Assembly: GCF_037975245.1 (NCBI RefSeq)
Contig: NC_092575.1
Coordinates: 12,573,001-12,637,000 of the forward strand
DNA: 64,000 nucleotides
Direction of reading: 5' to 3'
Source of the DNA: Apostichopus japonicus
Lineage: Eukaryota > Echinodermata > Holothuroidea > Aspidochirotida > Stichopodidae
Shown: positions 48,560 to 64,000 of the stretch, piece by piece
Position numbering within the stretch: the first letter of the stretch is position 1
Layout of the letters: each line of letters begins with the position of its first letter
Program-made: the position numbers and the translations under genes
The notes under the pieces: model-generated
Databases searched by the model: none
Seen by the model: the letters and a program-made list of their open reading frames with translations, nothing else
What the model was told of the DNA's origin: nothing

Positions 48560-51000
48560 TAACCAGAAGGTTTTAACAAAATCACATTGCCAAACAAATG
48601 CTCTATTGTTTCATTATCTTTCTGACAAAATGTAAATAGCGAGCTATCCTTTACATTGATCTTGAATAAAAATATGTTTGTACTAAGTATTCTATGCAAG
48701 AAACGGAACTAAAAGTAATGTATTTTGGTATCTCGTACAGCCAGATAAGGTAACGCAAAAATTATTTCCTATAGTTATACGTCATTGCATTACCATACCA
48801 ATAGCACTTCCATTGTTGTCGGATAAGTCAGTCACACTCGGTTAGCACCGTTTTGTTTGAGAATATTTGAAAAAAGGAGCTTATTAACAATTTGATGAAG
48901 GAATTATACAAAACAAATTGGTTACCATACGTATCTGGTGGTCTGTAGTTAAAATCCGACCATGCGTAACACACATCACGAATACAATATTTGAGATATT
49001 AATGTCATTTTTATAAAAGTTGCATTTAAATAAATATCCTTTTCCATACCTCTTAAGTCCTTCGTCAAATAACACTTTCCATAAACCTAGATTTTCATAA
49101 GATACAGTTTAACCCACTTGCACTGTAAACTTGCTGCGAAAGACCTTACGTCAATCATATTCAGGCCTCCTTTGCATGTATCTTTAACCAAAACTTTTCT
49201 CGTCACTCTGCCTGGTTTACTACACCAAATGAAACCAAAAAGAAGACATTCAACTTCTTAAAAAAATTGTGTTCTCGGATTTAGTAAAGCAGTAAATAAA
49301 TAGACAAGTTGTGAAATAAGGAACGTTTTAATGAGAACAGTTTTTCCGATGGGCGTAAGATCTCTGGAAGACCAGAGATTAATAATACTTTTAATACGAG
49401 ACAGTTTGGGAACATAGTTCAACTTATAGAAGTCTTCTTGGTGATGAGTAAAACAAATACCTAAATAATGACAGGTTCGTCGTTTATAACAAACTTTAAA
49501 TTGCGAAAATAACGTGGTGGGAACAAAAGTCCAAGGGGGAAAAGGCAAGATTTGTCCAAGTTTACTTTTCAACCAAAAACTTTACGAAACTCCTCAAGTA
49601 TTTTTCGAAATATCTTTCATTGAGCCATTAGTCATTACCACGTGTCATCAGCATAGGTCGGAAGTTTTAAAGCAGAATTTGCAATAACGATACAATGAAT
49701 GTTAAGACTTGACTTAATAAGAGCAGTAAAAATCTCAGAGCAAGTGATGAATAGATAAGGGCTAAGAGGGCACCCTTGACGGTCGCCCCTGGAGACTCTG
49801 AAATACTCGGAAAGAATGCCATTGTTAACAATACAAGATGAAACAGTATACTGTCATGAGTTCTGACCCACAATCTGAAATCATTGCCAAAGTTAAAATA
49901 AGTAAGGGTATCTTGAATAAATTCCAAATCGAGTCGGTCGAATGCCTTCTCGTAGTCAAGGAAAGTGCCCCTGGAATATCATTTTCATCACAATAATTGA
50001 TAAAATCTAAGATTAATCCAATGTTTTCACCTATAAAACGTCTTTTATGGAAACCATTTTGCTCCGGACTTATTTGATCTGAAAGAACATTCTTCATACG
50101 GGAAGCCGAACACTTAGCTGCAATTTTGTAGTCTGTGTTAAGCAGGGCGATCGGTCGGGGCCATTTTTTAAATATCGATAATCTTTATTTCCTTTAGGGA
50201 TAAGAGTTAAACACGCTCTACCCTGCTCATCTAAAATAAAAACCCTTTTGAAATGTGTGGTTAAAAGAATTCACAACCATTGGACCCATGCACGTCTTCG
50301 CCAAAACATACGATAGAATTCTGTCGGGAATCCATCGAAACCTGGAGATTTGTTCAGTGGCATTGAGAATAAAGAATTGCAGCACTCGTCTAATGAAAGA
50401 AGCCCCTCGCAGCTCTTTGATTGCTCCTCGGACAATTGTGAATGATAAAATACTCGGGCGATTATAAAAAGTATTCGAATTGACGTTTATGTCTTTAGTA
50501 TAGAGTTCCTTGTAGTATTTTTGAGCTGTTTTTAAATGTCATCAGGGCTGTCTATATCACTTCATTATTATCTAAATTTATCTGCTTGATACTGTTATAA
50601 GATTTATTCCCTTTCTCCGAATTTAGGAAATACTTCGTGTTTTCTCCCCATTTTCAGACCAACGGGCCCTATACCTAATAATAATACCTTTTACTTTGTA
50701 ATCATAGATGGTATCCAACGTTTCCTTAATTCCTCAAGTTGGTTTTTAAGATGAACAGATTAACATATGGCATTCTGCTGTTGAAGAAATGCCAACTTTT
50801 CAATTAACCTCTTTTCATCAAGAGAGCGAGGTGATTTGAAATTGGAATGCATCAATATGGAAATTCTACCAAAGGTATTTTACACAGAAATGGCCTAACC
50901 ATCAATTAAGATCTACATTATTTACATTATATTGAATGTCAAGTTACATTGAATTTTAGAATGAAAATCACGACAGTGGGTTGTGCTTGTTTGGAAAGTC
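48560..51000 (-). mobile_element. Decayed non-LTR retrotransposon (Tx1/L1-type LINE) RT remnant
   Basis: Broken minus-strand frames keep the order of a LINE ORF2. Around 50650: KWGENTKYFLNSEKGNKSYN. Around 50330: DGFPTEFYRMFW. Around 50090: ISPEQNGFHKRRFIGENIGLI. Around 49970: DYEKAFDR. Around 49780: RQGCPLSPYLFI. Around 49650: LPTYADDT, the YADD catalytic motif. Around 49380: NLWSSRDLTPIGKTVLIKTF. Around 48650: RFLHRILSTNIFLFKI with C-FC...ETIEHLF, the C-terminal zinc-knuckle-type domain. Several frameshifts and stops separate these parts, so it is inactive. The motif wording fits the L1/Tx1 group. Little or nothing of the endonuclease remains; a VVIFILKFNVT stretch near 50950 may be its end. 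Confidence 0.87.
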
Positions 51001-51535
51001 CTTCTCTTTAGCAGGACAAAATTAAGACATCTGATAGACTGCATTATAGTCTTTTCTGTCCAGTGCGTCCTAAATCATAGTATAAGCAGCTTCAACAAAT
51101 CTTAAGTGTTTGCCAACTCTAGAGAAAAGTTCTTCGCGTGTTGACGGTAACGATTACTGTCATTGTTTCATTTACAATGTAGCTTTTGAAGTTATATATA
51201 CGGACTTCCCTACGTCATGTAATTTCTTAAAATCGGAGATTATAAATTAGGCAATCATTAAGAGATAATAAACTTCTTCAAAGTAGCCTATAAGGAATCG
51301 TATTTTTTCACGTAGACAAACATGTAGGTGCAGGTGTTTATATTGCAAAAATGGGGAGGCATGTGCACCTTACCTCCCGCCCCGTCACCCCACCCTCGCC
51401 CAATTCTGACACCCCTTTTGCTATCAACTTTTCCAATTCACTAAATCATGGCAGAGAGCAGGATAATATTGTGTTGGTTCCAGCATGCACTGGTTTACTT
51501 TCAATTTTCTTGTGCTTTTGTTTACTTTACACAAC
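51001..51535. other. No recognised feature
   Basis: Between the LINE remnant and repeat family A; may hold further decayed LINE 5' sequence but nothing could be aligned by eye. Confidence 0.4.
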
Positions 51536-51539
51536 GAAG

Positions 51540-51915
51540 CATATGCGTAGGAGCCTAATTTGATTTGGGGGGGGGGGGGGGCTGTAACGACTTGCCCGAA
51601 AAATAAAACCAACAATTTTCGCGCGCGTTCATCTTGTTAATGTGCATATCATATAGAGCATGCATCGGCTATTACATCTCATGCCAATAACATACAAACA
51701 TTTTCCGTGTTATTACCCTTCCATATTGGTTATAATTATTGGGCAAGTCGTTACAATAATAATGACAACAATAATATAAATTTAACCATTGAAAAACACA
51801 TTGCAAATTATTTTCTTTCAGTAGGTGCCCGAAAAATTCTCAGCATATTGCCCGAATTTTCACGAGAAGTTTTGGTTGGGGCGGTAGCCCCCCTCCCGCC
51901 TCTTACGCCTATGCA
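51540..51915. mobile_element. Repeat family A copy 2
   Basis: Starts 'catatgcgtaggagcctaat' and ends 'ctcttacgcctatgcaac', giving inverted ends of about 12 bp. Contains 'gctgtaacgacttgcccgaa' with a poly-G run before it, a 'gggcaagtcgttacaataat' segment in the opposite sense, and 'tttctttcagtaggtgcccg'. Most complete copy in the window. Confidence 0.65.
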
Positions 51916-52894
51916 ACGAAGTAAAGGTGAGTGATGAAAAGTTTTTTTTTTAAACTATTACTTTAATGGACTATAGCTCATGCACATGTAACTCTCTGTT
52001 TCTTCCTACTCAGCTACGTTAGGTAAAAGCCGGTACCAGAACCCCTGGTTGTTTCATTTTCTAACAACATTCTGTCGCCTCATTAATTCCTTTCATCAAA
52101 ACAAACGACGGGTCATCGGTCATAGAACTTATCTTTATTGAAAACTACACATACATACCATTTCCTCTCTCTCCCCATTCCACCTTCCCCTCACATTAAG
52201 TAACGTACCTATTTAACTGATACTTATCAATTTAATTATTTGATCATTACGAACCGTTTATCAGAGAAAAGTTCCAACCAAGTCATTTAATTCCGTAGTG
52301 TAGTCGTAAAGTTTGTTAGACAACTCCATGGTATGGTGTGATGGGACCGAGGAAGATGTACGGAAGCTTTACAACGCCATCCCATCGTTTCAAAATAAAG
52401 CGTTTGTTCATAAACCAAACAGCGCCATCGGTCAAACCATTCATTCGCAATATTTGTGTCGTTTTCCCTAAACTGGAAAAGAAATCCTATATAGCAGGAT
52501 CATACATCCATACTCACACTGTCACGCAGACACGAAGTTCTTAGTTTTGGTGGACGGGGAGGGGGACGGGCGTGGAAGCGGCGCATATGTTGTCATTATG
52601 TCATATGTCCATCCGGGGGTGGGGGTGTCTCACCCCCCCCCCCAACTTGGTAAAACTGACGATAGTTGGAAAATTGGAGTGCGACAGTCGGAATTTCCGA
52701 CTGTCGCACTCTAGTTTATCTAGGCCTATTCATATATTCCTGTGATTGTGAATGACCTCAAAATTGACCTTTAATCAGTCATATTTACCACGTTTCCTTG
52801 CCACTTTGAGAAATTGTATCTCGCGATTCTTATACTCCACCATACAAAACTTCGTGTGATTTTGAATACTCCAAACAAAATGCCTAATAGAACT
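51916..52894. other. No gene; contains a perfect 35-bp palindrome
   Basis: Poly-C/G runs near 52560-52645. The palindrome at 52677-52711 is listed separately. No supported exon. Confidence 0.45.
52677..52711. repeat. Perfect palindrome, 17-bp arms
   Basis: gagtgcgacagtcgg and its exact complement ccgactgtcgcactc flank a 5-bp AT-rich centre; all bases pair except the single central one. It would form a stable hairpin as RNA or cruciform as DNA. Confidence 0.9.
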
Positions 52895-53190
52895 ACCGTC
52901 ATAGGCGCCCAATTTGATTTGGGGGGTGGGGTGGGGGTGGGGGCTGTAACGACTTGCCCGAAAAATATAACCAAATTTTCCACATGTTAATGTGCAAATT
53001 AAATAGGCATGCATCGGTTTTACATCGCATGCAACATACAATCATTTTCCGTCGTTACAAATATTGATGGTAATAATAATATAAACACAATGCAAATTAT
53101 CTTTCTTTCAGTAGGGGCCCGAAAAGTTATCAGCATAATGTCCGAATTTTCACAACAATATTTGGTTGGGGGTGGGAGAGGGATGATAAG
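52895..53190. mobile_element. Repeat family A copy 3
   Basis: Starts 'cataggcgcccaatttgatt', with poly-G, 'gctgtaacgacttgcccgaa' and 'tttctttcagtaggggcccg' in the same order as copy 2. The right terminal inverted repeat is missing; the copy fades at 'ttggttgggggtggga'. Confidence 0.6.
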
Positions 53191-54522
53191 TTTGTGGAGT
53201 GAGTGCCAGTGGGTACAAATGTATCGAAAAAAGTTCGGAACAAAAGTGCAGTCGCGAAAGATGGGTGTCTGACTGACACTGACCGTATCGTTGACAAGCA
53301 GCGCGGGGGTGGGGGAGGGTACAAGGCGGCAGTCGGAATTTTCTGGATTCAAAACCCATCCAGTTGGATTTTCAGCCACTACACCCCCAGTCATCTGGCC
53401 TTAGCTACGTCCCTGGTCAGGGGGACTACAGACTCGACTCCACACTCAATTGTGTGGCCTGGAACATTAAAGAACAGGCAGTGAAAAAACATGGGAAACG
53501 GAGTGCAAAAGGAGGGACCCGCTGACATGTTTGCCCCTATGGTCCCACCTGTCTCTCGACGCCCCTGGCTATTGGGGTTATAGGTCATTACTAAAGGATG
53601 ATAAAATTTCCAATACAGACACAGTTTGTATAAAAACAAAGAGAAAAATCAAATCATTATCATTCATCCGTGTAATCCAATAATGGCAATTGGCTATACA
53701 TATCTATAACCTTACTCTTACTGCGCCTTGTCTTCAAATATTCTGTCATGATACCATTTCATGGTAACATTATTATACGACATAAATATATTCAAGCTCT
53801 ACCTGCCTGTTAGTATAAATTCCTTTCGGTAGTCGCTACAAAACAGAACACTAAATACAGAAGCATGTTATATATTGACTGAAATATAGAATAATCTTAC
53901 AATGCCCCATGAAGTAACAGTATTTACCAAAATACCATCAGAACTTTAACGAAAAATATCTTTTTTCTCATTTTTTTCCAAAGTTACCTTCCATAATTGG
54001 ATAAATTTCAGTAAATAATAATGTTTAATATCTGCATTTAATGTGACAACAGTATAAGGGATATTAACCTTACTTTAACTACCAACTTGAACAGGTAAAG
54101 GTTTTTTTTTTCCTTCTGATTTGGCTAAGTCTACCTTCATAATAATGGTAGCTTTGAGACAAACTAGTCCCACCAAATCCCAAACCTTAACGTGTCTATG
54201 TACAAAATTGTGACTCTATTACATAATTCAAGGCGGCCCTTAAACAGCTCTCTTTCCAACCTTCCTCGATCCAACAAATTGGTAATTTTTTCATTAAAAA
54301 AGAAAGGGTTCTATGATCCATTAAAACTGTAATCTTCAATCACTGCCTTGACTACACACATTATATCTGTTGTTTAGATATATACGATATGCAACAACAA
54401 AAAATGTTAAAATAAGAATTAAAATAAAAAGAGTTTTAAAATCAGATTGGATTACATGAAAACAGAGAAAGGGGGCATGAGACTATAGCTGAAAGTGTTT
54501 TCTCTTAAATGTACAACACGGG
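53191..54522. other. No recognised gene
   Basis: G-rich stretch near 53300 and a 'gacccgctgacatgtttgcc...ctctcgacgcccctggc' segment typical of repeat DNA near 53510. The rest is AT-rich. Nothing coding is supported. Confidence 0.4.
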
Positions 54523-54919
54523 CAGTGGCGTAGCTAGAGGTTTTGGCGCCCGGGTGCAAGGGTAGAAAATTGCGCCGACCCCCCCACTACTGAATGAAAA
54601 ATAAATTGCGCGCGAAGCAGGCGAAAAATTTTGGTTATATATTTCGGGCAAGTCGTTACAGCTCCTACGCCTACGATATTTCCACCTTTCGAATCTACTG
54701 CCTATCACAATCTATAAATTTGCTAATAAAAACAGCTACATTCAGTTCAGATTCTTATTAGTAACTGGAAAATATTCATGCCTGACGACATACATCAATT
54801 TTGTTATGTTTTTCTAAAAAGTGCTTATTTTTTTTACTCTCATTCTCCCATTTCAGCGCCCCCCTAAACCCGGCTCCCGGGGCACGTGCCCTCCCTTGAC
54901 CCCCCTAGCTACGCCACTG
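54523..54919. mobile_element. hAT-type MITE with 8-bp target duplication
   Basis: Ends are inverted: cagtggcgtagctag at 54523 and ctagctacgccactg at 54905-54919. CAGTGGCGTAGCTA is a widespread hAT-superfamily terminus. The flanking octamers are AACACGGG (54515-54522) and AACACAGG (54920-54927), matching 7 of 8, as expected for an aged 8-bp hAT target duplication. The element is 397 bp and has no transposase, so it is non-autonomous. It contains an inverted piece of repeat family A ('tttcgggcaagtcgttacag'). Confidence 0.85.
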
Positions 54920-55844
54920 AACACAGGATTGAAATTTACATAGACAGATGTGCAGTTAGAGTATGATATCAGTAGAGAGGAGGTTTGATGAGAGAGAAAT
55001 TACATTTCAATCTACTAAATGTTATCCTTCTATTGAAGAGCACATTGCATAATACTTATCATTTCATAAAGTTCAAAAATGACATTACTGCATTTCATGC
55101 TTGATTTCAGTATCAAAATCTAAAATTTCCATTTTAATTCTCATACCTTCATCTTAACTGCAGTGCATTGAACAGTTTACCCTTAATAGTGATGTGCCAA
55201 GTGATTTAGAAGTGAAGCTCCTACAGAGTAGAAAAGGTATTTAGTATAAACTATAACTGTAACTAATTACTTTCCATAGTGGAATATATACATTACAGTG
55301 ATTACACCCACCAAAGAATGAATTTATCCCAAAGAAAAAATAAAATCTCTGTAATGTTCTTTTTTAAAAGGAAACAAACTGTCTGTACCACATTTGTAAG
55401 ATAGAAGCTCACAATATTAACTGTATACACCAAGAGTGTATAGAAAGCTACTGACAAAAATCCTCTTCACTTGTTAGACCTACTAGTCAGCACAGGCAAC
55501 TACCATTGTCCTTCAAATGTGATGCCATAGCAATACATTTTGATAAGATCCTAAACGTTCATGTCACAAAAGTTGCAGAAAATTCCCCTGAAACAAATTA
55601 AAGATCCTAACATAGTTCAAAGGCTGTCATTTTTAAGCTGTTCCTTTCTTGCGAATGATTGGACGTGAATCCTTTTTCACCATTTTGGTGGAAACAGACA
55701 TTTCTTAGCTGCTTGGGCATGTTGTTAATCATTTAGATTCTGTCTGTATTTCCTCAATGAACAATGATACTTGTTATTTGAATCGACTTTAGATGTTAAA
55801 ATGAAGTTTGTATCTTAATATCAGTTGGCTGAGACTCTCATTTC
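54920..55844. other. 3' flank of NIF3L1
   Basis: Expected to hold the NIF3L1 3' UTR on the minus strand. No clear AATAAA on that strand was identified by eye, and no repeat was recognised. Confidence 0.4.
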
Positions 55845-61221
<5,377 letters not shown>

Positions 61222-62283
61222 CTGTCAGATATAAAAAGAGAGATAACTTCAACACAGTACTATATATATTCTCATAGATCTGATGAAAGATTTTCTCCAT
61301 TGATAATCCTACTACCCTGATTATAATGTATGAAGTATGGCTGATAATTACTGCCAATGTACTTGATTTAACCATTTTGTATTTAATTTAAAAAAATGGT
61401 TAACTGTACTTGATATACTACAAAAATGCACTTTACAGTACTTCTGTTAAAGTGGCCATGACACGAAAATTTCAAAGTCCTATATTTTTGGGATCCATCA
61501 AAGAATGTTCTCTAGAACATGTATCAACCAATCTGCCAGTTTAAAACTTGATTTTTCAAGTCGAAAATTGAGAATGAATTTACCCTTTTCGGCGTTTGAA
61601 ACTTTGTTTACTCGAAAATTTTCCGATTCGCATGACGTCATGTGACGTCACGTTTTGAACACATTTGTTGTCGCTGCATTCGATCCTCCGAACATACCAT
61701 TCACGTACACAGTAGACAAGTATAGTCAGTATTGCGAAGTTCGCCATACTGCGAAGTTCGGGCACCCTAAGAAATACACGATTTTCACCATGAAAACCTA
61801 CAGGAAGAGCCAAATTTCACCAAAAAGTACGAAGCTACAGTTATTTTCTCTCCAAAATGACCCGTGTGCAAGAAATTACTTACATATTTGTCAATAAAAT
61901 GACGAAGATCTATGAAGTCTGTTATAATTACTGAAAGAGCAACAGCGCCACCAATTTTTACCAGCGCCACACTGTAGGTTGCGTGGCCGAAATTCGCAAT
62001 ACTCTAGCAAGAAATACCAGTTCCACAATCACGAAGAATCTTCTTGGAAAACAACGTGAAAACAGTTTGCAGGAAAGAAAGTTTGGCCGTGTATCGTACT
62101 ATAACAAAATTCTCCCACCATATGAAGTATATTTTCAAATGATTTATACCAGAAGATTTAGTTTTGGGGTGTTTTAAGTCTTAAGTGGGCGAACTTCGAA
62201 GTCACCATCCTACACATACCACTAGTAGTTACTAAACAAAACACCGATCACAAGTGCGATATCAAATCAAAATTTCCTGTGAA
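61222..62283. other. Between NIF3L1 exons and the P2X7-like locus; CRE pair
   Basis: Likely NIF3L1 intron on the minus strand and the upstream region of the P2X7-like gene on the plus strand. The phrase 'gtggccatgacacgaaaatttcaaag' near 61450 looks like a dispersed repeat. Two CRE octamers sit at 61633-61650. Confidence 0.45.
61633..61650. promoter_or_regulatory. Two CRE octamers 10 bp apart
   Basis: TGACGTCA occurs at 61633-61640 and again at 61643-61650, one DNA helical turn apart. This is the full palindromic binding site for CREB/ATF factors. It lies 634 bp before the ATG of the P2X7-like locus. Function is inferred from sequence alone, and the octamer is over-represented elsewhere in the window. 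Confidence 0.4.
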
Positions 62284-63240
62284 ATGGCGGATCCAGAACC
62301 AATTGCGGCAACCGAAGTTCAAAGTAATAATGGTTCTTCACTAGGCAGTGAAATTGGGCTATAATTAGAGTGCCCTTTCTCATATTCGAAGCAGAGAGTG
62401 AAGGCGATGATCTTTCCAATATTGAACCGAACGCTGAGGGTGGAGCGGAGGTGTTAGAACCGTATCAGTTCGAGCCTGTTAAACGAGCCGAAATTGAAGC
62501 TCCACAACATATCGAAGAAGAAATCCGTTCGAAACCATTGCAAGGAACATACAACGTGGTAAGAATTTATTAACGAAGCATTTAAAAACAAAATCGAGTC
62601 CATTTTGTGCATGTGTTGTTGGAATTCGCGGAACACCCTAAACCGTATTGTGCGTTGTGTTACGGTAACTTACAACCCATATGTAGAGTGTGTAGTGCTA
62701 GTAGGGTTGGTTGCATACTGAAAGTTTGGCTCGAAGTTGCATTATGCAGCCATGCTAGGTAGGCATATATGTGTTATTTCATACTCATTATTACTTGGCT
62801 AGTACTTTGGCCTGGAGTTTTGCAAATCAATTTTCTGAAACAAAAGAATGTTTCATGATACATGGAAGGTGTAAAATCACAACAAATGTAACCATAACTG
62901 TACATTGTATGCCTGCTTGTTATTGTGGACATCATGGGCCAACATTAATACATTTTGTACTTTCATAAATTTTTTCCCAGGCAGTACAGATACATAGCCT
63001 ACGGTCAACAGGTTCAATGATACTTAGGGTTCCTAACAAGACACGTCAGGGTTGTGCTACCATCACGTGCAGTCCAAAGGATCAGAAGTGATTTTCCAGC
63101 CAATGGTCATTACACTGGATTCAAGTTGCCAGGAGAAAACTCATTGTATAGGAAGCCTTGGTTGAGAAATTCCTCCAGAAACACCTTTTCTAAACTACGA
63201 TTGTGTTGGATTATCAATCCGTCAGGGTTCCCTCAGTGTT
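62284..63240 (+). pseudogene. P2X7-type intracellular-domain protein, gene fragment or pseudogene
   Basis: An ATG at 62284 opens a 26-codon frame (MADPEPIAATEVQ...). A second frame then codes an acidic stretch with EVLEPYQFEPV and ends at a GTG|GTAAGA donor (62558). From 62981, after a TTTTTCCCAG acceptor, the sequence reads QYRYIAYGQQVQ-stop-YLGFLTRHVRVVLPSR, then AVQRIRSDFPANGHYTGFK. This follows the end of the P2X7 cytoplasmic 'ballast' domain closely (AYR..., ILPS, IRKEFP...G.Y.GFK). Echinoderms and other invertebrates carry many stand-alone genes for this domain. The TGA replaces an expected Trp, the first two frames are offset, and the Cys-rich middle was not found. Probably inactive, or an unusual allele. 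No ion-channel part is present. Confidence 0.58.
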
Positions 63241-64000
63241 GATATATTGAAATTCAAGACTTTTAATTCAGGATGAAAAGGTTATTTTCCAGACCCAACA
63301 TCAACAATGAAAGAAAAGGCATGTTTTGAAGCATTTGGACACAAGTATTGGCATGACCGTGATGTCATATAATATGTGCATAAGGGAACGGGCATTGACC
63401 TTTTTAGGGGCATTTACCTCCCAGACGTTTGATTCGTACCTTTAATCTGGAAGCCAAAATATCCATATCACCAATGATATTTGACAGAAAAGTCATAATA
63501 AAGACCAATGGAGGCAGCAGAACTCTTGAATGTTTAGACTTTGTTTCTTCAGTAGCAGTTGGTTTGTTTTGTAGTCTTTCTTCAAAAACGCAGTACACCC
63601 TGTTAATGGTCTTCGATTGTTTTAATGCGTGTGATGCTGTGTTTCACATTGCCCATCAGTGTTGCTTGTGTAACATTTTTGCATGTGAGTTACTTCGTGC
63701 AGTGTTTCTTGGTTTAAATAACCCTTTATTGTATTTGCTTCTGGATTATTCTAATTAATTTGTCACAACAACGATTGATAGCGATGGACATACAACTGCT
63801 TTGTAGGCTTAAAGCAAAAAAATTCATGTAAGTTGTTTTCTTTTAACCTCCTTTGATGTCACAAATTACATTAGTGTAATTAAGGAATGATAATGTTTAT
63901 GGAAAGTACATTTTTACTTTAATGTCATATAATACAATGATTGTTGTTAATGTTAGTTCAGATTGTCCAGAATGACTGTCTAGAACTGATATTGAATAAA
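63241..64000. other. No recognised feature at the window end
   Basis: AT-rich. Short open frames on both strands at 63404-63758 have no recognisable domain. The NIF3L1 N-terminal exons were looked for here and not found. Confidence 0.4.

Noticed and set aside
63404-63758. Opposed open frames of 64 and 109 codons as NIF3L1 N-terminal exon
   Set aside because: No HPP metal motif or other NIF3 feature appears in either strand.

Overview
This window is intron-rich, AT-rich metazoan DNA: spliced genes with GT-AG introns, long (TA)n and (ATG)n tracts, poly-C/poly-G runs and many mobile-element remnants. The gene set (an Ig-bearing adhesion GPCR, a class A receptor, Ig-family genes, NIF3L1, a P2X7-type C-terminal domain) and the mix of Penelope, Tx1/L1-like, hAT and tRNA-SINE relics fit a marine invertebrate deuterostome. 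An echinoderm, perhaps a sea cucumber, is my best guess. That is inference from overall character, not a species identification.

Layout. 0-5 kb: non-autonomous repeats and a minus-strand Ig-superfamily gene whose open frame carries a TGA where the conserved Ig tryptophan should be. 5-7.1 kb: a truncated Penelope-like retroelement (GIY-YIG endonuclease) and two ~370-bp units in tandem, separated by (TA)n and each holding a hammerhead-like motif. 7.9-23.5 kb (+): a full 12-exon adhesion GPCR model of 784 codons plus stop-compatible phases throughout, with leader, one Ig domain, Cys-rich segment, GAIN/GPS, seven helices and a short tail. 27.3-30.8 kb (-): a two-exon class A (rhodopsin-like) receptor of 460 residues with amine-type Asp3.32 and an altered DRY motif. 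33.7-36 kb: two degenerate tandem arrays. 38-48 kb: no convincing protein gene, but three copies of one SINE family, a second tRNA-like element and diverged repeats. 48-51 kb (-): a foldback element and a decayed Tx1/L1-type LINE. 51.5-55 kb: non-autonomous elements, including a hAT-type MITE with a recognisable 8-bp target duplication. 55.8-61.2 kb (-): the last four exons of NIF3L1, whose 5' exons are not seen. 62.3-63.2 kb (+): a P2X7-type intracellular-domain gene or pseudogene, also interrupted by a TGA at an expected Trp.

The four protein loci do not form an operon or an obvious pathway. Two encode seven-helix receptors, one or two encode cell-surface Ig proteins, and NIF3L1 is a conserved housekeeping gene. 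I found no convincing new system. The most useful leads are the complete receptor models, the two TGA-for-Trp disruptions, the hammerhead-like RNA motifs linked to retroelement remains, and an apparent excess of the CRE octamer.
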